Of a stretch of 64,000 nucleotides of DNA, positions 9,212 through 16,379 are shown in pieces. Every line of letters starts with the position of its first letter. Position 1 is the first letter of the stretch. The notes below the pieces were generated by a model that saw nothing but the letters and a program-made list of their open reading frames with translations, was not told where the DNA came from and made no database searches. The position numbers were made by a program, and so were the translations under genes. This DNA is from CAJMGO01 sp900557305. GTDB lineage: Bacteria; Bacillota_I; Bacilli_A; RF39; UBA660. The DNA lies in assembly GCA_905212975.1 (NCBI GenBank), contig CAJMGO010000005.1:28940-92939 (forward strand), written 5' to 3'.

Positions 9212-9240
9212 ATAATAACATATTATATACATATTGTCAA
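9212..9240 (-). promoter_or_regulatory. Predicted promoter of rpsP-khpA
   Basis: Minus-strand TTGACA, 17-bp spacer, TATTAT, 27 bp upstream of the S16 start. Confidence 0.7.
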
Positions 9241-9321
9241 CCTTATTTGGTTAACAATATAATTTTATTAAAATTATGGTAAAAATATTATTTATTTGAT
9301 AAAATATATATGGTGATTATT

Positions 9322-10539
9322 ATGAACGAACCTTTAGCGATTAAACTTAGACCCAAAAAAATAAGTGATGTTTATGGTCAAAAACATATATTAGGAGAAA
9401 ATAAAATATTATATAATTTGGTTAAGAATAAAAAAATTTTTTCAATGATATTTTACGGAAAACCTGGGATTGGAAAAACTACAATTGCTGAAGCTTTAGT
9501 AGAAGAACTTGGATTAAAATATCGAAAGCTTAATGCTGTTATAAATAATAAAAAAGATTTTGATATAGTTGTTGAAGAAGCAAAAATGTATAATGGTTTA
9601 GTTATTATTATGGATGAAATTCATCGTTTAAATAAAGACAAACAAGATTTACTACTTCCTTATCTAGAAAGTGGATTGATTATTTTAATTGGTATGACTA
9701 CATCTAATCCATATCATAAAATTAATCCTGCAATAAGAAGTAGATGCCAAATTTTTGAATTAAAAGAATTAGAAATAGATGATATTATAAATGCTCTAAA
9801 AAATGCTACTAATACGAAATATTTAGAAGGAATTAAAATAGATGATAAATCAATTGAATATATAGCAAATTTATCTAATGGAGATTTAAGATTTGCATAT
9901 AATTTTTTAGAATTGGCATTTTATAGTTCAACAAATCATGTTATAGATGTAGAATTTTTAAAAACAATTACAACAAAGCCAGTTATGTTTCATGATAAAG
10001 ATGAAGATGGACATTATGATGTTATAAGTGCCTTTCAAAAAAGTATTAGAGGCTCTGATGTAAATGCATCATTACATTATTTAGCAAGATTAATAGAAGC
10101 TGGGGATTTTGATATAATATACAGAAGAATGACTGTTATTGCATATGAAGATATCGGACTTGCTAATCCCTCTATGGGTCCAAAGGTTGATGCTTGTATA
10201 AATGCTTGTGAAAGACTTGGAATGCCTGAAGCTAGAATTCCTCTTGCAGACACGGTTATAGAACTTGCTTTATCACCGAAATCAAATTCAGCACATTTAG
10301 CTTTAGATTATGCATTAAATGATATAAGAAAAGGAAACATTGGTGATGTTCCTATAAATATAAAGCAAAACAATGTTGGATATCTGTACCCACACAATTA
10401 TAAAGGTGGTTTCGTGAAGCAACAATATATGCCAAGCAATTTAATTGGAAAAGAATACTATATTCCTAAATCGACAAGCAAATATGAAACTTCTTTAAAA
10501 TCAGTATATGAAAGAATACAAAAAATGCAAAAGGACTAA
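9322..10539 (+). CDS. rarA: Replication-associated recombination protein A (AAA+ ATPase)
   Basis: A 405-aa RarA/MgsA-like clamp-loader-type AAA+ ATPase. Walker A is GKPGIGKTT, Walker B is VIIMDEIH, sensor 1 is TTSNPYHKIN and the arginine finger region is RSRCQIF. The C-terminal half has the RarA tetramerisation signatures GSDVNASLHYLARL, AYEDIGLANP and PEARIPLA. It acts at stalled replication forks with SSB. I start at 9322 because GGTGAT at 9312-9317 is a ribosome site for it; the upstream ATG at 9310 overlaps that site. It is one of the few plus-strand genes and is divergent from rpsP. Confidence 0.93.
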   Translation: MNEPLAIKLRPKKISDVYGQKHILGENKILYNLVKNKKIFSMIFYGKPGIGKTTIAEALVEELGLKYRKLNAVINNKKDFDIVVEEAKMYNGLVIIMDEIHRLNKDKQDLLLPYLESGLIILIGMTTSNPYHKINPAIRSRCQIFELKELEIDDIINALKNATNTKYLEGIKIDDKSIEYIANLSNGDLRFAYNFLELAFYSSTNHVIDVEFLKTITTKPVMFHDKDEDGHYDVISAFQKSIRGSDVNASLHYLARLIEAGDFDIIYRRMTVIAYEDIGLANPSMGPKVDACINACERLGMPEARIPLADTVIELALSPKSNSAHLALDYALNDIRKGNIGDVPINIKQNNVGYLYPHNYKGGFVKQQYMPSNLIGKEYYIPKSTSKYETSLKSVYERIQKMQKD

Positions 10540-10605
10540 TAAAGCCCTTTTTATTACTATAATCTGATGAATCATAAAATAAGGAATCATTTTTATGATG
10601 CTTCT

Positions 10606-10722
10606 TTATTTTTTTAGTATAATTAAAAGCATCACTTTCAATCCACTAGTTTTTTTATTGTACATCAAAATAATTAAGAAAAGATTCTGTAATTTCATTA
10701 ATAATTGGTATAATATTCATGA
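10606..10722 (-). CDS. Candidate leader or toxin-like micro-ORF behind a hairpin
   Basis: A minus-strand ATG at about 10722 opens a short hydrophobic peptide beginning MNIIPIINEITESF. The only AGG-type ribosome site lies inside the right arm of a 12-bp inverted repeat (about 10723-10734 pairing with 10777-10788), and the ATG follows that arm directly. In the transcript the ribosome site would be paired. The peptide is 38 aa or only about 21 aa depending on how the A-run near 10680 is read, so its end is uncertain. Such an arrangement occurs in type I toxin mRNAs and in leader peptides. It may also be chance in AT-rich DNA. Confidence 0.22.
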
Positions 10723-10788
10723 GTAAAAACCTGCTTTCTATTTATTATTTAACAACTAAATTATAAATCATTTTTTAGGTTTTTACTC
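10723..10788 (-). repeat. 12-bp inverted repeat covering the micro-ORF start region
   Basis: GAGTAAAAACCT and AGGTTTTTACTC are perfectly complementary and separated by about 42 nt. Confidence 0.6.
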
Positions 10789-10825
10789 TTTTTATTTGTT
10801 TATAAGAGCTTGTTTTATGAATCCC

Positions 10826-10856
10826 CCTACTTTGAAAATACAATCTTTCCTACTTT
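10826..10856 (+). repeat. Direct repeat CCTACTTT x2 upstream of a promoter
   Basis: Two 8-bp copies spaced 23 bp apart (start to start), the second ending 5 bp before the -35 box. This is a possible binding site for a dimeric regulator contacting one face of the helix. Confidence 0.4.
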
Positions 10857-10861
10857 AAAAT

Positions 10862-10889
10862 TTGACAAAATAAAAAAAATATGTATAAT
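10862..10889 (+). promoter_or_regulatory. Consensus sigma-A promoter of the 62-aa gene
   Basis: Perfect TTGACA, 16-bp spacer and perfect TATAAT, followed by an AAAGGGGG ribosome site ahead of the ATG at 10924. Confidence 0.8.
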
Positions 10890-10923
10890 AAGTGTCACTT
10901 CATGAAAAAAAGGGGGTTATATC

Positions 10924-11112
10924 ATGAAAGTAAACATAAATTTTGTTATATATATTATATTATTTGGAATTGCAATTGCAATGAGCTGTATACTTTCTTC
11001 TCTTCTATTATTTACTAGTTATACAGCATTAAAATATATATCAATGTTTTTAACTTTTATTCTTGGTATATATCTAGTAAAGCAGTTTCATAAATATAAA
11101 TTATATAAATAA
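10924..11112 (+). CDS. Small two-TM membrane protein, unknown function
   Basis: A 62-aa protein made of two hydrophobic segments (about residues 6-30 and 36-52) and a short basic tail (KQFHKYKLYK). It has no recognised family. The evidence that it is real comes from its signals: a consensus promoter, a strong ribosome site and a terminator right after the stop. It is a single-gene plus-strand unit between rarA and the converging prepilin peptidase gene. The direct repeat next to its -35 box suggests control. Function is unknown. Confidence 0.7.
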   Translation: MKVNINFVIYIILFGIAIAMSCILSSLLLFTSYTALKYISMFLTFILGIYLVKQFHKYKLYK

Positions 11113-11143
11113 AAAGAAAGTCGAATAAAGACTTCTTTTTTTT
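11113..11143. terminator. Bidirectional terminator between converging genes
   Basis: A bulged hairpin AGAAAGTC/GACTTCT with T runs on both strands, between the 62-aa gene and the prepilin peptidase gene. Confidence 0.55.
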
Positions 11144-11900
11144 AAAATAAACTAAGTATTGAATTGAAATCAATTTTTGTAAAAAGCAAAATCATTGCAG
11201 AGATTGCTAAAAAAGGGCCAAAAGGAATTTCATGATTTTTGCTTTTATTTAAAAATATTAAAGATATAGGTAATCCAATAATTGAAGCGACAAATATAGA
11301 AAGAATAGATGCTTGATATCCTAAAACCATTCCGAATACAAACATCAATTTAATATCTCCGCCTCCCATTGAATCTTTTTTAAACATGAAATCGCCTAAT
11401 TTTTTTAACAAAAACATAATTGTAAATGATATTGCTCCATTTAGTAGCGCTACTAATAAACCATTAAATCCACTTTTTAGTATTATTGGAATTATCAATA
11501 ATATTATACTTGTAATTAATACTTCGTCAGGAATTATATAAGTTTGATAATCACTAATAATTATGACTAATAGCATGGAAATAAATATTAATGAAATAAT
11601 TAAATCTATTGAATATCCAAAAATTAAATAGCATATCATAAATAATAATCCTGAAAAGAATTCGAAAATAGGATAAAAGCAAGATACTTTTTGACCACAG
11701 CATTTACATTTACCTCTTAAAAACACGTAAGAAATAATTGGAATAAGCTCTAAAATACCTAATTTATGATTACATTTAGTACAATGTGATGGAGGATAAA
11801 TCAGTGATTGACCTAATGGTAATCTATATCCAACTACATTGTAAAATGAGCCAAAAATAGTTCCAAATATAAAGAATAATATTGCTGAATAAATTTCCAT
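11142..11900 (-). CDS. comC: Prepilin peptidase (type IV leader peptidase/methylase)
   Basis: A 252-aa A24-family membrane protease that cleaves and N-methylates prepilin leaders. The N-terminal methylase part has FGSFYNVVGYRLP and two Cys pairs (CTKC, CKCC). The catalytic Asp residues are in SDYQTYIIPDE and in the GGGDIKLM box. Six to eight TM segments follow. The start at 11900 has a GGAGG site; the upstream GTG at 11912 overlaps that site. Its substrates are probably the pseudopilins at 26.6-27.5 kb and the large pilin-like protein at 36.8-40.1 kb, all with GFTLIELL or GFTLVELM boxes. It lies 14 bp after the PilC-like gene. Confidence 0.9.
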   Translation of the reverse strand: MEIYSAILFFIFGTIFGSFYNVVGYRLPLGQSLIYPPSHCTKCNHKLGILELIPIISYVFLRGKCKCCGQKVSCFYPIFEFFSGLLFMICYLIFGYSIDLIISLIFISMLLVIIISDYQTYIIPDEVLITSIILLIIPIILKSGFNGLLVALLNGAISFTIMFLLKKLGDFMFKKDSMGGGDIKLMFVFGMVLGYQASILSIFVASIIGLPISLIFLNKSKNHEIPFGPFLAISAMILLFTKIDFNSILSLF

Positions 11901-11914
11901 AAAAACCTCCACTA

Positions 11915-14149
11915 CTACATATCAGAAACAACTTGATACATATTGAACATAGGAATTACAATTGCAATTACAATTATACCAACCATTACAGTTAGGAAAA
12001 CTGTAAGTATTGGTTCAATAAATGTTTTTATTCGTGAAACCATTTCTCTATGTAATCCTTGATAATAAGTTGATACTTTACTCATCATTTCAGGCAATTC
12101 ACCAGTTGTTTCACCAGTTACAATCATTTCATATGCTGGTATCGGAAATGCCCAATGATCTTCAAATGCATCAGATATTTTTCCACCTTTTGCTAAATTT
12201 GTTATTGTATCTAGAATAAGCATTTTATATATTTCGTTGTTTGTTATACCGTTTAATAATTCCATACATTCTGTTATTGAAACATTATGACTTAAAAGTG
12301 ATGCAAATGTTTTTGTAAACATAGTTACTTCCTTATAAATAATTGTTGTTCCAATAACTGGAAGATGCATATTTATCCATTGAATAAGTGTTCTAAATGA
12401 TTTGATTTTTTTGTAACAAACAACAAATATAATTGAAAATAAAATAATTACCAATATTACGAATAAGAAATATGATTTTAAGAAATCACTTACTGATATT
12501 ACCATTCTAGTAAATGCAGGTATTTCAACTTCATCCATAGAACTATACATTTCTGAAAATTGTGGAATAACGTAAAGTAAAACAAATGTTATAACCCCAA
12601 TTGCAAAAACAAAAACAATTGATGGATACGTTAAAGCTGATATCATTTGTTTTCTTGTTTCGTCAGCTTGTGAAAAGTATTCTGACATGTCATCAAGTAC
12701 TTCAGGTAATTCACCAGTCATTTCTGATGTTTTAACCATATTAATTAATAGTTTTGGGAAAGCTTTTCCTTGCTTTTCCATAGCAGAACTAAATGATTCT
12801 CCCATAGTTAATTCATATATCATTGATTTAAATATTCTATTATAGGATTTATTTTTTTTGAATTGTTTTGCTAATATTCTAATTGCTTCTACAAGTGGAA
12901 TACCTGCTTTTAGGTAAGTAGATAGTTGTGTTAATAAGAATATTAAATCTTTATTTTTAAATTTTGTTTTATTTACTGATGCCCCTCCATGAAATAAAGT
13001 AATCCATTTGCTTGTTTTAATACTATAAACTTCATAACCTTCACTAAGCAAAAATGAATGTACTTCAACCCTGGAAAAAGCTTCAAAATAACCTGTTACC
13101 ATTTTTCCATTTTTGTCTTTTGCTTCATATTTATATAATAATTTTACATCACTCTTTGGCTCTGTTTCTGCATTAAAATCAATCAAAAGAGCTTGTCTAT
13201 TAATATCTTTTTTATTTCTTCTATTTTTAGCAAAAGAATTATTTTTTAATTTTTCAATTAAGAATGTAGGAAAATTATTGATTTTCTTTAAAGTCTTTTT
13301 TAATTTTTGAGAAAATGTAAGTTTTTCTATTTCAGCATTTTCATTGACATAAGTGTCATTGGCTCTTTTTTTCTCAATTTTCTTTTTTCTTTCAATTCTT
13401 TCTTGTTTTATTTTTTCTTTTTTTTCTTTTGCAAGTCTTTTTTTCTCTTCTTTTTCATGCTTTTTTCTTGATGCTTCAAGAGCTTTTTGCTCTTTTTTTA
13501 TATTTTCGTCATGTATACGTTTTATCTCTTTTTGCTTTTTTTCCTCAATTAATTGTTTTTTCTTTTCCTCTTTTTCTAATTTTAATTGCTTTTTCTTTTC
13601 TTTTCTTTCTTTTCTTTTTATATAAGATGCTGATGCTTCTTTTTTTAGCTTTTTTTCTTCTCTCTTTTTTGCTTGCTCAATTTTTCGAATTTCTTTTAAT
13701 TTTTTCTTTTCTTCTTTTTTCTGCTTTTTTCTTGATGCTTCAAGAGCTTTTTGTTCTTTTTTTATATTTTCATCATGTATACGTTTTATCTCTTTTTGTC
13801 TTTTTTCTTCAATTAATTGTTTTTTCTTTTCTTCTTTCTTTTCTAATTTAGCATTTATAATTAATTCTTTTCTTTTTTTAATCTCTTCTTTTTTTAATCT
13901 TTTCTTTTCTTTTTTTTGCTCTCTTAATTCTTTTTTTTGTATTCTATTTTGAATATATTTAGTATTTTCTTTCTTTAATTTAGGAAGAATAAATAAAATC
14001 CTTATAGGAAGAGTTATACCATATATAAAATAATAGCAAAATTCGTATATAAATTTTAGAATACAATATATGCAAAAATATATTCCATAAAATAATGATC
14101 TAACTATTTTATACACAAATATGCAAGGTTTAAGTAAAAAATTAAGCAT
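11915..14149 (-). CDS. ComGB/PilC-like pilus platform protein with Lys/Glu-rich N-terminal extension
   Basis: A 744-aa protein. Residues from about 337 on are a normal PilC/GspF/ComGB core: LLYKYEAKDKNGKMVTGYFE, two T2SSF four-helix domains (LLTQLSTYLKAGIPLVEAIR and MFTKTFASLLSHNVSITECM) and three TM segments. The first 336 residues are unusual: a hydrophobic stretch (1-57), then about 210 residues almost all Lys, Glu, Arg and Leu, predicted as a long charged helix. In this region a segment of about 45 residues (103-151 and 191-239) occurs twice almost unchanged, both with IKRIHDENIKKEQKALEAS. Usual ComGB proteins are 340-410 aa. It forms the inner-membrane platform for pilus assembly; no ATPase partner gene is seen here. 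Confidence 0.85.
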   Translation of the reverse strand: MLNFLLKPCIFVYKIVRSLFYGIYFCIYCILKFIYEFCYYFIYGITLPIRILFILPKLKKENTKYIQNRIQKKELREQKKEKKRLKKEEIKKRKELIINAKLEKKEEKKKQLIEEKRQKEIKRIHDENIKKEQKALEASRKKQKKEEKKKLKEIRKIEQAKKREEKKLKKEASASYIKRKERKEKKKQLKLEKEEKKKQLIEEKKQKEIKRIHDENIKKEQKALEASRKKHEKEEKKRLAKEKKEKIKQERIERKKKIEKKRANDTYVNENAEIEKLTFSQKLKKTLKKINNFPTFLIEKLKNNSFAKNRRNKKDINRQALLIDFNAETEPKSDVKLLYKYEAKDKNGKMVTGYFEAFSRVEVHSFLLSEGYEVYSIKTSKWITLFHGGASVNKTKFKNKDLIFLLTQLSTYLKAGIPLVEAIRILAKQFKKNKSYNRIFKSMIYELTMGESFSSAMEKQGKAFPKLLINMVKTSEMTGELPEVLDDMSEYFSQADETRKQMISALTYPSIVFVFAIGVITFVLLYVIPQFSEMYSSMDEVEIPAFTRMVISVSDFLKSYFLFVILVIILFSIIFVVCYKKIKSFRTLIQWINMHLPVIGTTIIYKEVTMFTKTFASLLSHNVSITECMELLNGITNNEIYKMLILDTITNLAKGGKISDAFEDHWAFPIPAYEMIVTGETTGELPEMMSKVSTYYQGLHREMVSRIKTFIEPILTVFLTVMVGIIVIAIVIPMFNMYQVVSDM
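13433..13843 (-). repeat. Internal coding duplication in the PilC-like gene
   Basis: Two copies of about 147 bp (13697-13843 and 13433-13579), 264 bp apart, encode near-identical Lys/Glu-rich segments. The shared nucleotide runs show a recent duplication inside the gene. Confidence 0.7.
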
Positions 14150-14263
14150 TAAAATACACCTTCCAATCTCCCTATCTTATTCTATAAATGATTATATCAT
14201 ATTTTCAAATTTTGTAAAACATTTTTTCTTAAAACATATAATAATTTAGAAAGGAGTATAACA

Positions 14264-14623
14264 ATGTATTATTATTACCCTTACTATTCAAGTATTCCAT
14301 ATACGCAAGCAACTGCTTCGTCTAGCGGAATATTTTCAAAATTATTTGGTGGGTTAAACTTTAGCTCTATACTATCTGGTACACAAAAAACTTTAAATAT
14401 TGTAAATCAAACAATTCCAATTGTAAAACAAGCAAGTCCTATGATAAAAAACGCTAAATCAATGTTTAAAATTATGAATGAATTTAAAAAAGTTGATACT
14501 CCAGAAACACCAATTCAACAAAATAGTAGTGAAAATAAAATAAATATAAATAATCAAGAAAATCATAATTCTAAAGTAAAAGAAGAAATTAATATTTCTT
14601 CTGGTCCTACTTTCTTTCTTTAA
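14264..14623 (+). CDS. YqfQ/VrrA-like protein
   Basis: A 119-aa protein with a Tyr-rich start (MYYYYPYYSSIPY), a low-complexity Ser/Gly segment, a helical core (TQKTLNIVNQTIPIVKQASP then MIKNAKSMFKIMNEFK) and a polar Asn-rich tail. The core resembles YqfQ-like proteins of Bacillus, which also map beside the sigA-trmK cluster, as this does. YqfQ function is poorly known. It has an AGGAG site and is divergent from the PilC-like gene. The call rests on motif and synteny and is moderate. Confidence 0.55.
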   Translation: MYYYYPYYSSIPYTQATASSSGIFSKLFGGLNFSSILSGTQKTLNIVNQTIPIVKQASPMIKNAKSMFKIMNEFKKVDTPETPIQQNSSENKININNQENHNSKVKEEINISSGPTFFL

Positions 14624-14643
14624 AAGACTAAATGTCTTTTTTT
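14622..14643. terminator. Bidirectional terminator between yqfQ-like and trmK
   Basis: Stem AAAAGAC/GTCTTTT with a 5-nt loop and T runs, between converging genes. Confidence 0.7.
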
Positions 14644-15284
14644 ATTATTTCTTTTAAAAATTCAATATCCTTTTTTGTTGATGCTTTTATTTCACTGATA
14701 TTAGAATTATTAAATATATTTTCATATATTTTTAGTATATATGAATAATACTTATATGTTATTTTATCTTTATTTTTTAATAGAATTGGTCCATATTTTA
14801 ATTCGTTTTCTGATATTATTTTGAAACCTTTTTTAAATTTTATAATAACATAATATATATTTTTTTCGTATACAACAATTTCGTTAGATATGTAATATCC
14901 AATTTTATATAAAAACTTTCTTAAATTAAATAAATTTGTATTTGATTGTATAACTATTTCATCAAGATTAGTTAAATCAGTATTTAACAATATTTTTATA
15001 ATATTATCTGTACCCATACCACATATAATTGCAACTGATTTTTCAGGAATATTTATATTTTCAAATCCATTACTGAGTACAGTTTTTATATCTACTCCAT
15101 ATCTTTTTATGTTTTTTTGGGCTATAGTTAATGCATTTTTGTTTATATCACTTGCAATACATTTATTGTTATTATATAAAGATAAATAAATATCTACTAA
15201 TGCATGATCACAACCTATATCAATTACATTTGATCCATTATCTATTAAAGATACTATAGTTTGCATTCTATTTGTTAGTTTCAT
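14628..15284 (-). CDS. trmK: tRNA (adenine(22)-N1)-methyltransferase
   Basis: A 218-aa Rossmann-fold methyltransferase. The SAM motif is VIDIGCDHALVDIYLS, followed by ASDINKNALTIAQKN and CGMGTDNIIKIL. The C-terminal part is helical. TrmK methylates A22 of certain tRNAs in Gram-positive bacteria. Its ATG overlaps the sigA stop (TAATG) and its ribosome site GGGTGAT lies within the last sigA codons, so translation is coupled. The sigA-trmK order is the same as in Bacillus. Confidence 0.9.
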   Translation of the reverse strand: MKLTNRMQTIVSLIDNGSNVIDIGCDHALVDIYLSLYNNNKCIASDINKNALTIAQKNIKRYGVDIKTVLSNGFENINIPEKSVAIICGMGTDNIIKILLNTDLTNLDEIVIQSNTNLFNLRKFLYKIGYYISNEIVVYEKNIYYVIIKFKKGFKIISENELKYGPILLKNKDKITYKYYSYILKIYENIFNNSNISEIKASTKKDIEFLKEIIKKDI

Positions 15285-16363
15285 TAATCACCCATATAAT
15301 CTTTTAATTTTCTTGAACGAGATGGATGTCTTAATTTTCTAAGAGCTTTAGCTTCTATTTGACGAATCCTTTCTCTTGTAACTCCAAAAATTTGCCCGAC
15401 TTCTTCTAATGTTTTAGATTTGCCATCATCTAATCCAAATCTTAATCTAATTACTTTTTCTTCTCTTTCTGTTAAGGTCTCAAGTACAGAAGAAATTTCA
15501 TCTTTTAATAATTCATTTGTTGCATATTCTTCTGGCGAAACATTTCTTTCATCTTTAATAAAGTCACCTAAATGTGAATCATCTTCTTCACCTATTGGAG
15601 TTTCTAAGCTAACTGGTTCCTGACTTATTTTATAAATTTCTCGAATTTTTTCAACAGAGGTATTAAGTTTTTTTGCTAATTCTTCTTCACTTGGCTCTCT
15701 ATTTAATTCAAGAGTTAATTGTCTTTGAACACGTGCTAATTTATTTATTGTTTCAACCATATGAACAGGGACACGAATTGTTCTAGCTTGATCAGCTATT
15801 GCACGAGTAATAGCTTGTCTTATCCACCATGTTGCATATGTTGAAAATTTATATCCTTTTGTAACATCAAATTTTTCAACAGCCTTCATTAATCCAATAT
15901 TTCCTTCCTGGATTAAATCTAGGAAAAGCATTCCTCGTCCAACATATCTTTTTGCTATTGAAACAACTAGTCTTAAATTTGCTTCAGCAAGAGTTGATTT
16001 TGCAAGTTCATCTCCTGCTGCAATTTTGTCAGCAAGTTCTAATTCTTCATCCATTGTTAATAATTTAATTTGACCAATTTCTTTTAAATACATACGTACA
16101 GGATCATTTATTGTTAGATCTTTAGTAAGAACGTCATCATCTAATAATAATTTTCCACCATCCTCATCGTTATCATCATCATCAGATAAAATTCTAATAT
16201 TATTTTCGTTAAATAAATTATAAAGTTCATCCAACTCTTCACCGGTTAAATCTAAACCTTTTAAATTTTCAGCAAGTTGTTCGTAAGTAATAACCCCTTT
16301 TTCTTTTCCTAATTTTAATAATTCTTCTTTTCTTTGATTAAAATCTTTTATTTCATTTACCAT
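15284..16363 (-). CDS. rpoD: RNA polymerase primary sigma factor SigA/RpoD
   Basis: A 359-aa group 1 sigma factor. It has a short region 1.1-like N-terminus, then region 1.2 (NDPVRMYLKEIGQIKLLT), region 2 (FLDLIQEGNIGLMKAVEKFD and FSTYATWWIRQAITRAI), region 3 (RTIRVPVHMVE) and region 4 (TLEEVGQIFGVTRERIRQIE, helix-turn-helix for -35). It is full length for a Firmicute. The consensus TTGACA/TATAAT promoters seen in the window fit this factor. It sits between dnaG and trmK in the classical macromolecular-synthesis operon. Confidence 0.97.
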   Translation of the reverse strand: MVNEIKDFNQRKEELLKLGKEKGVITYEQLAENLKGLDLTGEELDELYNLFNENNIRILSDDDDNDEDGGKLLLDDDVLTKDLTINDPVRMYLKEIGQIKLLTMDEELELADKIAAGDELAKSTLAEANLRLVVSIAKRYVGRGMLFLDLIQEGNIGLMKAVEKFDVTKGYKFSTYATWWIRQAITRAIADQARTIRVPVHMVETINKLARVQRQLTLELNREPSEEELAKKLNTSVEKIREIYKISQEPVSLETPIGEEDDSHLGDFIKDERNVSPEEYATNELLKDEISSVLETLTEREEKVIRLRFGLDDGKSKTLEEVGQIFGVTRERIRQIEAKALRKLRHPSRSRKLKDYMGD

Positions 16364-16379
16364 ATAAAATCTCCTTCTA

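Larger units (their letters stand above)
10540..10923. other. 384-bp intergenic region with several structured elements
   Basis: No long ORF. From left to right it holds a weak hairpin after rarA, an inverted repeat ATCATAAAA/TTTTATGAT (about 10571-10600), a possible minus-strand mini-ORF behind a 12-bp inverted repeat (about 10606-10788), two direct copies of CCTACTTT (10826-10833 and 10849-10856), and a consensus promoter for the next gene (10862-10889). Confidence 0.6.

Noticed and set aside
10540..10923. A non-coding RNA or riboswitch of a known class
   Set aside because: Several hairpins are present, but none of the conserved motifs of known riboswitches was seen; reported only as structured intergenic DNA.
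13353..13851. Plus-strand Phe/Leu/Ser-rich ORFs of 90 and 140 aa
   Set aside because: They are the antisense of the Lys/Glu-rich part of the PilC-like gene; low-complexity AAG/GAA codons read backwards give long open frames. No ribosome site or family.
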